Virus record (IMG/VR): IMGVR_UViG_3300032322_002209
Span: 1 to 37,793 of that record
Reading direction: 5' to 3' (one strand)
From: a virus
DNA length: 37,793 nt
Part shown: positions 1 to 5,566 of the stretch, piece after piece
Position numbering within the stretch: position 1 is the stretch's first letter
Layout: every line of letters starts with the position of its first letter
The notes under the pieces: model-generated
What the model was told of the DNA's origin: nothing
Database searches by the model: none
The model's input: only the letters and a program-made list of their open reading frames with translations
Translations under genes and position numbers: made by a program

Positions 1-295
1 AGAGTTCAGCCTCGAAGCCCAGATCGCTGCCATTACCATTGGCGCGAGCAGGCTTGGCGCGGGCGGCGACCGGCGCGGGTTCCTTGGCTTCGGCTTCAAC
101 CGCGCCACCAAGCGAGACCGAACCGCCGCGACCACGCCCTGGCGTTACGACGCCCTCGGCGACGAGTTCATCCTTCACCGCGTTGTAGGCGGCTTCATCC
201 CAGGCAAGGGCTTCGCGCAGGCGCCCGTTGCCAACGGAGCCACCAAGCTCCGTCAAAACCGCCACGAACCTGTCTTTTTGCGCCTGATCAGCCAT
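1..295 (-). CDS. hsdM: Type I restriction-modification methyltransferase subunit (HsdM-like), N-terminal part only
   Basis: A frame open from an ATG at 295 to the left edge gives 98 codons and no stop; I translated it by hand. It starts MADQAQKDRFVAVLTELGGS and holds the block GRGRGGSVSL at residues 53-62, then an Ala/Pro-rich linker. This winged-helix-like start followed by a linker is what I know from a group of HsdM (N6-adenine methyltransferase) proteins of type I restriction-modification systems. The SAM-binding and NPPY motifs would lie outside the window, so catalysis cannot be confirmed. A purine-rich stretch just upstream (GAGGCGGGACGG in gene sense) could be the ribosome site. It begins 11 bases after the stop of the Phd/YefM-like gene, so the two are probably co-transcribed. 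It may be phage cargo or host flank. Other DNA-binding proteins with the same N-terminal domain are possible. Confidence 0.65.
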   Translation of the reverse strand, partial: MADQAQKDRFVAVLTELGGSVGNGRLREALAWDEAAYNAVKDELVAEGVVTPGRGRGGSVSLGGAVEAEAKEPAPVAARAKPARANGNGSDLGFEAEL

Positions 296-306
296 TCCGT
301 CCCGCC

Positions 307-501
307 TCACTTGTTCTTGACTGGACTGAGGGAGTTAGCCCCCACTCCCTTCTCAATAGACTTTAGCCGCTCGTATTCCTCGACCGCCATTACCACAACG
401 ACCGCCCGCCCATGCTTTTCGACCGTCACCGGCTCCGATCGCGCTGTATCTATGAGGCGGCCGAAGTTGTATTTGGCGTCCCTGGCCGATAGCGTTTGCA
501 T
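307..501 (-). CDS. Phd/YefM-family antitoxin-like protein without a visible toxin
   Basis: The chosen ATG at 501 gives a 64-residue protein, MQTLSARDAKYNFGRLIDTA..., which fits the Phd/YefM antitoxin fold: an N-terminal Ala/Asp segment that forms the DNA-binding dimer, then a strand pair (EPVTVEKHGRAVVVVMAVEEYERL) typical of the family. The frame stays open upstream to 714, but that extension overlaps the o-spanin gene and looks unlike the family, so the short start is preferred. Family members normally repress their own operon and neutralise a RelE- or Doc-type toxin encoded directly downstream. Here the downstream gene is the HsdM-like gene, 11 bases away, and no toxin is seen on either strand. 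It may act as a repressor of the restriction genes, or be a leftover of a toxin-antitoxin pair. Confidence 0.8.
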   Translation of the reverse strand: MQTLSARDAKYNFGRLIDTARSEPVTVEKHGRAVVVVMAVEEYERLKSIEKGVGANSLSPVKNK

Positions 502-535
502 GACTCGCCCGAAGCTGATCTTTCGCCTTAGTTGT

Positions 536-548
536 GGCCAAAATGGCC
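536..548. promoter_or_regulatory. Perfect inverted repeat, candidate operator before the Phd/YefM-like gene
   Basis: The sequence GGCCA-AAA-TGGCC is a perfect 5-bp inverted repeat, about 35 bases upstream of the antitoxin ATG, in the 65-base gap after the o-spanin stop. Phd/YefM proteins autorepress by binding short palindromes near their promoters, so this is a reasonable operator. No strong -35/-10 pair is evident beside it. Confidence 0.35.
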
Positions 549-566
549 GAAACTGCAAGCGTTTTC

Positions 567-791
567 TCAACGACGGGCGCAAGCCCGAGCCTGCTCTCTC
601 ATCACCTGGTAATCGGCAAGCATCTGCTCGATCGCCGCTCCAGACGGGAGCTGCTGAACCTCTCCCTCCGCTCGCGCGAGAAACTCTTGGCTGTAGGCCG
701 GCACTGGCGGGCATCCTCCCCCGTTAGAACGAGCCGTCGCGCATCCGGCTAGCAAGCTCGTCGCGATCACGAGGACGGCGAGACGCGGCAT
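567..791 (-). CDS. Outer-membrane spanin lipoprotein (Rz1-like, o-spanin)
   Basis: The ATG at 791 gives a 74-residue protein with a signal peptide (MPRLAVLVIATS) and a lipobox LLAGC, with the lipid-bearing cysteine at residue 17. A short Gly/Pro-containing stretch (GGGCPPVPAYS) and a helical tail follow. The gene begins inside the i-spanin gene in another frame and ends beyond it, the overlapped Rz/Rz1 layout of lambda-type phages. In that family the lipoprotein sits in the outer membrane and bridges the periplasm to the i-spanin, fusing the two membranes at the last step of lysis. The frame is open upstream to 905, but that start would put about 38 residues before the signal peptide and is rejected. 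Confidence 0.85.
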   Translation of the reverse strand: MPRLAVLVIATSLLAGCATARSNGGGCPPVPAYSQEFLARAEGEVQQLPSGAAIEQMLADYQVMREQARACARR

Positions 792-963
792 CCAGTTGTT
801 CACGTTGCACCTCGATGGTTCTGCGCATCCGCTCGACGCGCTCGGCATTGCGCCCTGCTTGTCGCGCGCCGAAAAGAGCCGCGGCGACGGCGCCGATGAT
901 TGCAAAGAGCCCCATGAGCTTGAGGGCGTAGGGGGCCAGCAGTCGGCAGATGATCGAGATCAC
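724..963 (-). CDS. Inner-membrane spanin (Rz-like, i-spanin)
   Basis: A 79-residue protein with an N-terminal hydrophobic stretch (about residues 3-33, including MGLFAIIGAVAAALFG) and a charged coiled-coil-like tail (RNAERVERMRRTIEVQREQLD). This is the layout of Rz-type i-spanins: one membrane anchor and a periplasmic helix. The GTG start at 963 overlaps the stop of the endolysin gene in a GTGA junction, so the two are translationally coupled. The o-spanin gene starts within it at 791. With two hydrophobic patches near the N-terminus it might also help form membrane lesions, because no separate holin gene is seen. The tail is shorter than in lambda Rz (about 150 residues), but short i-spanins are common in alphaproteobacterial phages. 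Confidence 0.75.
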   Translation of the reverse strand: MISIICRLLAPYALKLMGLFAIIGAVAAALFGARQAGRNAERVERMRRTIEVQREQLDAASRRPRDRDELASRMRDGSF

Positions 964-1625
964 CGGAGCCCCCTCCGACGGTCGTCGATCCGAGCCCAGA
1001 TCATGTAGGCGATGCCGGCGAGCGCGGCCGCGCCAACGACCCAGGGCGCAACCTGAAGCAGCGACTGCAGCAGCGGAATGGCGGGCTCGACCTGGCGGAC
1101 GGCCTCTGCCGTCAGCCCGAGGACCGTTGCGCTTGCCGCCACCTGGCCGCCCTGGACGGTACGGGTCTTACCCAGCGGACGCTGCGGCGGCTCGACGCCT
1201 GCCAGAACCAGACCCGCGTCGATCTCGGCATCCGTGTAGGGCTGCTGTCCATTTTCATGCTTGATGATGGCCAGGACCAACGGTCGGAGGACGGCATAGT
1301 CATGCACGTCAATCCGCTCCTCTGGGCCGACCCCTACGGCCGCCGCTACGACGCGAACGTAGGCGCCGGTATCGTTCTCGACGGGCGGCGCCCAGCGACC
1401 GATCATCTGCTTGATGTTTCGCAGACCGACCTTGTCCTGGTACGCGATTAGGGTGCGGGCCAGCGCCCTGATGCCCCACTTGGCCGAGGCGAACTGGAAG
1501 AACTCCGCGTCGGTCTGGGTGGCTGCCAAGCCCTGCCAGGGGTCAGCCGACCGGCGCAGATTGCCGGGATTGTGGTTGCGAATGCCGCGCGGCAGTGCGC
1601 GGCCAGGGGAGGTCGTGGCTGTCAT
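960..1625 (-). CDS. Endolysin-like peptidoglycan hydrolase with a C-terminal membrane anchor
   Basis: A 221-residue protein. The motif RGIRNHNPGNLR (residues 13-24) is the hallmark of a lysozyme-like family found in many proteobacterial prophages, often annotated as structural protein P5 or endolysin. The globular part runs to about residue 165. A single hydrophobic segment (WVVGAAALAGIAYMIWA, about 195-211) followed by RIDDRRRGLR looks like a C-terminal inner-membrane anchor. The ATG at 1625 has a good ribosome site (AGGAGA). Spanin genes follow directly, with a GTGA overlap, so this is the lysis cassette. The radical SAM gene ends 40 bases upstream. The catalytic residue cannot be assigned with confidence, and a role as a virion-associated hydrolase is the main alternative. 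Confidence 0.8.
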   Translation of the reverse strand: MTATTSPGRALPRGIRNHNPGNLRRSADPWQGLAATQTDAEFFQFASAKWGIRALARTLIAYQDKVGLRNIKQMIGRWAPPVENDTGAYVRVVAAAVGVGPEERIDVHDYAVLRPLVLAIIKHENGQQPYTDAEIDAGLVLAGVEPPQRPLGKTRTVQGGQVAASATVLGLTAEAVRQVEPAIPLLQSLLQVAPWVVGAAALAGIAYMIWARIDDRRRGLR

Positions 1626-1665
1626 AGTCGTTCTCCTGGGATGAGTGCCGCCGATGGCGGCGGGA

Positions 1666-3039
1666 TCAAGCGGCGGCGAGTTCCGCCGGCAGGGTGATCA
1701 CGGGGATCCGGGTCGGCAGGCCGTCACGTCGCATCACCGGGCCTTCGATTTCGACGAGGACCAGCCGAGTGAGCCAGTAGAGGGATGCCGCGAGGACAGC
1801 GAGATTGTGAGTGAAGCTGTTGTCGCAGGCCTGCCGCCACAGCCCGTCTTCGAGGAAGAGACATGCGCCTCGGCAGAGCTGCAGCACCGGACAATTCCGG
1901 CATTCCTCGCGTGTCGACCAGTGATGTGCCGTCGTCAAACGAATGTCTTCAAACGCCTCGATCGAACCGATCCGGTGCTTGGTGGCAGCACTCGTGTTCT
2001 GGCACGTCAGGACGTTGCCTTTTAGATCGACCGCAAGATCACCAGGTCGATCCATCCCGCACTTCTGGCCGAGCGTCGATGCCGGTCGCGCCTGTGCCAG
2101 CGAGCGAAAGAACTCCTCGATCTTTCCTCGAAGGGTCGATACCGGCATGCTCTCGCCACGCACAGCTTCCCAGAAGACCGCTTCGAGGTAAGTGCGATGT
2201 TCTTCTTGCGTCTGCGGCGACAGGGTGATCCCGCCCTGATCGTAGGGCAGCAGGATTTCCTCGGTGGTGAGCTGCAGATCATCCACGGGAACGCCCAGTC
2301 GCTCGGCGATGTGTCGACGCACCGCTGCCAAGGACGTGTTGTGCTTGTGCAAAACGCAGTTGAAGCCGATACGGCCCCAGGGGCGCAGACGATCGTAGAG
2401 CTTGCGGATCGCTGCCCGCTGGGACGGGTCTTCCAGCGGATCTGGTCCCCGGAAGTGCATCGCCGGCCCATCATGGCTGATCCCAACGCTGAACCCGAGC
2501 GCGTCGAGTAGCTCGATCCTGTCGCCGTCGATCAGGGCGCCATTGGTAATGATGTTGAAGCGCGCCTTCGGATAGGCCGATCGCAGCGCGGATGCGAGCA
2601 CGCGAAAGGTCTTCCAGTAGACCAGCGGTTCACCGCCCCAGAACTCGATCCGGACGCCGCTGCCGTCTCCCTTCTCACCCCCGTCGAACCACTTCGGCAG
2701 CGACGCAAGGAAGCGATGAACGTCGCCGATGTCTCCCTGGATTTCGTGGGGCTGGGATGCCTGGTTGCAGTAGGTGCAGGCATAGTTGCACTTCAGCCCC
2801 ATTTGGATCTTGAGGAGCCGCGTGTCTCTGGACTTGCGGCCCGGGTTCCGAGGGGAGATCGGCTCCGCCACGCTCCACTGCCGTGGGACAGAGTCGTACT
2901 CCATCCCGACCAGACGGATATCGACCCGCTCACCCGTGTCTTCCCACAGGAGTTCAGACCGATGCGGTCGGTAGAGCAACGCGCGCGCATATCCGTTCCG
3001 GCCCGCCATCGCGAGCCGGTATTCCAGATTATCGGTCAT
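1666..3039 (-). CDS. Radical SAM/SPASM peptide- or protein-modifying enzyme
   Basis: A 457-residue protein with the radical SAM signature CxxxCxxC (C84, C88, C91; LKCNYACTYC), the GGEP motif at 135-138, and a complete SPASM pattern: C327, C346 (GNVLTC), C380, C383, C389, C393, C405. The spacing C-x2-C-x5-C-x3-C matches the SPASM domain of anSME and RiPP maturases, which holds two auxiliary [4Fe-4S] clusters. Known relatives install thioether or C-C crosslinks, or oxidise side chains, in ribosomal peptides or proteins. The first 75 residues are not recognised; a RiPP recognition element cannot be excluded by eye. It starts 9 bases after the 2OG-oxygenase-like gene and lies in one transcript with the tail fibre whose end is an Asn/Cys repeat; that fibre is the obvious candidate substrate. 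The function as an enzyme is secure; the substrate is inferred. Confidence 0.92.
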   Translation of the reverse strand: MTDNLEYRLAMAGRNGYARALLYRPHRSELLWEDTGERVDIRLVGMEYDSVPRQWSVAEPISPRNPGRKSRDTRLLKIQMGLKCNYACTYCNQASQPHEIQGDIGDVHRFLASLPKWFDGGEKGDGSGVRIEFWGGEPLVYWKTFRVLASALRSAYPKARFNIITNGALIDGDRIELLDALGFSVGISHDGPAMHFRGPDPLEDPSQRAAIRKLYDRLRPWGRIGFNCVLHKHNTSLAAVRRHIAERLGVPVDDLQLTTEEILLPYDQGGITLSPQTQEEHRTYLEAVFWEAVRGESMPVSTLRGKIEEFFRSLAQARPASTLGQKCGMDRPGDLAVDLKGNVLTCQNTSAATKHRIGSIEAFEDIRLTTAHHWSTREECRNCPVLQLCRGACLFLEDGLWRQACDNSFTHNLAVLAASLYWLTRLVLVEIEGPVMRRDGLPTRIPVITLPAELAAA

Positions 3040-3048
3040 TGAGGTTCT

Positions 3049-3681
3049 CTAAAGTTGGGTGTAATGGCGCGCCGGATCAATGACGCGAATGTTGGTCACG
3101 AGAGCGACGGTGTCCCGGGCCCCAAGATTGACTTCACTCGTATGGAAGATGTGCGCTGGGTGAATGACGAGCAGCCCGGGCATTGGACGTATTGCATGCA
3201 GCATGGTGTGATTGAGAAAGCGGGAGCGTGCTGCAATCGGATCAATTAAGTGGAGCCGGTTTCCAGCGGGCTGTTGATGGCGGTCGCTACCATCGTCGGT
3301 TTGCACCAAGGCGAGCCAGAGGACGGCGACATAATCGACGCTGCGGTGGTTGTGCGGTTTGGCATATTCTCCCGGCCCAAATCGGCGGAGCGCGCAGACA
3401 GCTTCATAATCTATGTCTTCCGTGAACCCCTCCGCCTTGGCTAAACGCCGCATGCGATCACTGAGGATTGCCTTAAACGCAACTGCATTCGCGCGATCAT
3501 CTTTTAAAAGATTGTAGCTGACCTCAGGACCGGGGCGCATGGCGGCAGGTTTATGAGCATGCGGATGAGTAGCCTCATATTCGTCTCCAATTGAAATCAG
3601 GCCCTCGATTGTTTGGGGTGACAGGGCGCCTGTCAAATTCTCCACCCAGATATTGGTCGGCCAAAGAGTGAGGACGCTCAT
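3049..3681 (-). CDS. 2OG-Fe(II) oxygenase-like protein (putative TIGR02466-type)
   Basis: The ATG at 3681 overlaps the stop of the upstream gene in an ATGA junction and gives 210 residues; a TTG 36 bases further up is less likely. The second half has the pattern of a double-stranded beta-helix oxygenase: KPHNHRSVDYVAVLWLAL (H110, H112), GNRLHLIDP (141-148), PGLLVIHPAHIFH with H180, and R189 in GARDTVALVTNIR, a likely 2-oxoglutarate anchor. This order resembles the phage-associated TIGR02466 family as I remember it. Such enzymes hydroxylate side chains using Fe(II), O2 and 2-oxoglutarate. The usual H-x-D/E ligand pair reads H-x-H here, so activity needs care. The neighbours are the Asn/Cys-tailed fibre and the radical SAM enzyme; hydroxylation of Asn or Asp in that tail is an inference. 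Confidence 0.7.
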   Translation of the reverse strand: MSVLTLWPTNIWVENLTGALSPQTIEGLISIGDEYEATHPHAHKPAAMRPGPEVSYNLLKDDRANAVAFKAILSDRMRRLAKAEGFTEDIDYEAVCALRRFGPGEYAKPHNHRSVDYVAVLWLALVQTDDGSDRHQQPAGNRLHLIDPIAARSRFLNHTMLHAIRPMPGLLVIHPAHIFHTSEVNLGARDTVALVTNIRVIDPARHYTQL

Positions 3682-4487
3682 GTGATCACGATTTTCTTTT
3701 GCGAAATACCGGGCCAAAACTTGTATCCAGTCTTGATCACGATCTCGTCGCCGGTCTCCAGGCCACGTGTGTCGAGAAGAATACGTTGGCCGCTTTTGGC
3801 GCGAGACCTATTCAATATCCCCGCACTGGCGTCGATGTAAATTTCTCCGCCACTTTGACCGGTTGCTGAAATTTCAACGAGTGTGTCTGGTGCTGCCTTT
3901 TCGGGTCCATTTATTTCTATTACCAGCCATGTTTCTAGAAACATCTTGAGCGATTCCAGAGCTGGCGGGACAAAAGACTTTTTATCGACGACCAACCTAT
4001 GACTTGTTTTGTTGTTCAAAGGTGTCTCAGGATCATTCTCTACATCATGAAAGATCAGAATTGCGTCTTCGACAGCACAGCCCCGTGACGGCGTCAAAAC
4101 ATAGAGAAATGAAGTCGCATCAAGTCGCTGCCGCAAAACCCACGAAGGTGAGGCCGCGTTGTGTCGTCCTTTGGTGTTTAGAGTGTCCTTCAGCGACGGA
4201 CCCGTTTCCATGACCGACGTGTAAGAGCGATCGGACGCTATTCGCTCAGAACAGGAAAATCGTGTCGTCTCATGCCAGATCAGATCATCTGGAAACTTCG
4301 GGCTCCAGCAAAGAGCAACACAGCCATGATCCTCGCCATAGGCTTTGATCACTTTAGCCAAATCGTAACTGCGCGAAATTCTTTTATCTTTATTGGGCCA
4401 TGAGACTTCGACATTTAGTATTCCCGCCGACAGGTTAACCATACTGTTTGCAGGCATGAGCTTTCGCCCAATCCGAAATATTTTCAT
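3678..4487 (-). CDS. Unrecognised 269-residue protein between tail fibre and oxygenase
   Basis: I do not recognise a family. The ATG at 4487 lies 12 bases after the fibre stop and the gene ends in an ATGA overlap with the oxygenase-like gene, so it belongs to the same transcript. The N-terminal half (to about residue 190) is soluble, mixed alpha/beta. The last 75 residues (VEISATGQSGGEIYIDAS... to KKIVIT) alternate hydrophobic residues as in an Ig-like or beta-sandwich domain. There is no signal peptide or membrane segment. The DNA is visibly AT-richer than the tail genes around it, with AT-rich codons, suggesting recent acquisition with the fibre end. It might be a fibre chaperone, an extra fibre-tip subunit or a partner of the modifying enzymes. 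Confidence 0.8.
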   Translation of the reverse strand: MKIFRIGRKLMPANSMVNLSAGILNVEVSWPNKDKRISRSYDLAKVIKAYGEDHGCVALCWSPKFPDDLIWHETTRFSCSERIASDRSYTSVMETGPSLKDTLNTKGRHNAASPSWVLRQRLDATSFLYVLTPSRGCAVEDAILIFHDVENDPETPLNNKTSHRLVVDKKSFVPPALESLKMFLETWLVIEINGPEKAAPDTLVEISATGQSGGEIYIDASAGILNRSRAKSGQRILLDTRGLETGDEIVIKTGYKFWPGISQKKIVIT

Positions 4488-4499
4488 AGGGAGCCCCGA

Positions 4500-5555
4500 T
4501 CAGCAATTGCAGTTACAATTACAGTCACAGTTGCAGTTGCAGTTCGAATAGCAGTTGAAGCCACCGCAATTGCAGTTGTTGAAGTTCCTTCGATACTCGC
4601 CGCCGCCGATTTCATCCGCAGCGAGATTGTATCCGGCATAGACGAACCCGACGGATACCGGCTGGTAGGTGACGCTGGAGCCGCCCGCGAAATCAAAGCC
4701 GCTCGGATTGGCTGGACCGAAGCCCAAGCCCCATGTCCACCAATTTCCATTAGGTGGGGTCCATTGCGTGTTACCTAAACAATTACCGTTGGGAATGTAT
4801 CCCGAGCAATTATTCACTCGGTCATCGTAGTACTGGTTTGATCTGTTGAGCTCGCCGATATCTGAACCATCAGCAATTTTGAAGCCCGTTGATCTCGCGC
4901 TGTCTCCTGTTGCCCCTGATCGCACTGAGCCAGTCGAGACCAGTCCGGGCGCCGTCAAAGCCCCAGTCATCGTATCGCCCGACTTGGCGACACGGCTTCC
5001 GAGATCAACTCCGGCACGAATGTCGGTAATAGTCTGGCTTGCAAGATCACTTGTTGTGATCGTGCCATCCGCAATTTTTGCGCTAGTGATAGCGCCGTCG
5101 GCGACCTTGGCCGTCGTTACCTGCGCATCAGCGATCTTGGCCGTGGTGACCTGTGCGTCGCCGATCTTTGCCGTCGTGACGGCGCCGTCCTGGACCTTGG
5201 CGGTCTGGACGGCGGCATTATCGATATCGGAAGCCGCGACCGTGTTTTTGACGGCAAGTCCCGCCAAGCCAAGATTGCTGCGGGCTGTCGCGACGTCTGT
5301 CGCATTCGTGCCGCCCTGTGAGATCGGAACAGGAACACCGAGCGGTATGCGTGTCCATGTGACGGGCGAGGCAATGGTCAGCTGGTAGAGCTGGCTCAGA
5401 TCGGTCCGAAAGCAGAGCATCCCAACGACCAGATTTGTGCTGGGAAAGGTCGTGCCGGAAAAAGCCGAGCGGATCGCCTCGTCACGATCAAGGATATCCT
5501 GCCGGCTATCTCGGACCGCCTTGGTCGCTGGGATATCGGGATAGGTTTGGGCCAT
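4500..5555 (-). CDS. Tail fibre with a C-terminal Asn/Cys-repeat tip
   Basis: A 351-residue fibre. Residues 1-80 look like an attachment domain. Residues 111-170 are six 10-residue repeats (type VTTAKIADAQ), usual for fibre shafts, and GDTMTGALTAPG (193-204) is a widespread fibre motif. The distal part (about 238-325) is Asn/Gly/Trp/Tyr-rich with C250 and C259. Residues 326-351 form an extraordinary tip: ten cysteines (328, 330, 335, 339, 341, 343, 345, 347, 349, 351) almost strictly alternating with Asn (one Asp), ending in Cys at the stop. Outside this tip and C250/C259 only C48 is cysteine. The start has a GAGG ribosome site. The next three genes in the transcript are an unknown protein, an oxygenase-like protein and a radical SAM/SPASM enzyme, so the tip is likely modified after translation. 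Host-receptor binding is the expected role. Confidence 0.88.
   Translation of the reverse strand: MAQTYPDIPATKAVRDSRQDILDRDEAIRSAFSGTTFPSTNLVVGMLCFRTDLSQLYQLTIASPVTWTRIPLGVPVPISQGGTNATDVATARSNLGLAGLAVKNTVAASDIDNAAVQTAKVQDGAVTTAKIGDAQVTTAKIADAQVTTAKVADGAITSAKIADGTITTSDLASQTITDIRAGVDLGSRVAKSGDTMTGALTAPGLVSTGSVRSGATGDSARSTGFKIADGSDIGELNRSNQYYDDRVNNCSGYIPNGNCLGNTQWTPPNGNWWTWGLGFGPANPSGFDFAGGSSVTYQPVSVGFVYAGYNLAADEIGGGEYRRNFNNCNCGGFNCYSNCNCNCDCNCNCNC
4503..4580 (-). other. Asn/Cys dipeptide-repeat tail, candidate substrate of the neighbouring maturases
   Basis: These 26 codons encode the last residues of the fibre, including the run NCNCNCDCNCNCNC. Both Cys codons (TGC and TGT) and both Asn codons (AAC and AAT) are mixed, and one codon is GAC (Asp), so the pattern is kept at protein level and is not a fresh hexamer expansion. 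Ten free thiols on a virion surface would be unstable, which favours crosslinking, metal binding or modification. The first two explanations need no enzyme; the third fits the gene context. Confidence 0.85.
5046..5225 (-). repeat. Six tandem 30-bp repeats in the fibre shaft
   Basis: The DNA encodes six consecutive 10-residue units (residues 111-170): IDNAAVQTAK, VQDGAVTTAK, IGDAQVTTAK, IADAQVTTAK, VADGAITSAK, IADGTITTSD. The same unit type occurs in many phage tail fibres, where it forms trimeric shaft segments. The repeat number can change by recombination and alter fibre length. Confidence 0.9.
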
Positions 5556-5566
5556 GCGGTCCTCGG

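Noticed and set aside
278-727. 149-codon plus-strand open frame opposite the antitoxin and spanin genes
   Set aside because: Low-complexity Ser/Arg/Pro composition and antisense to three genes that fit known families.
4503-4580. The Asn/Cys tail as a random microsatellite expansion or sequencing error
   Set aside because: Codons are mixed, the frame is intact to a stop at the last Cys, and the neighbouring enzymes give it a plausible role.
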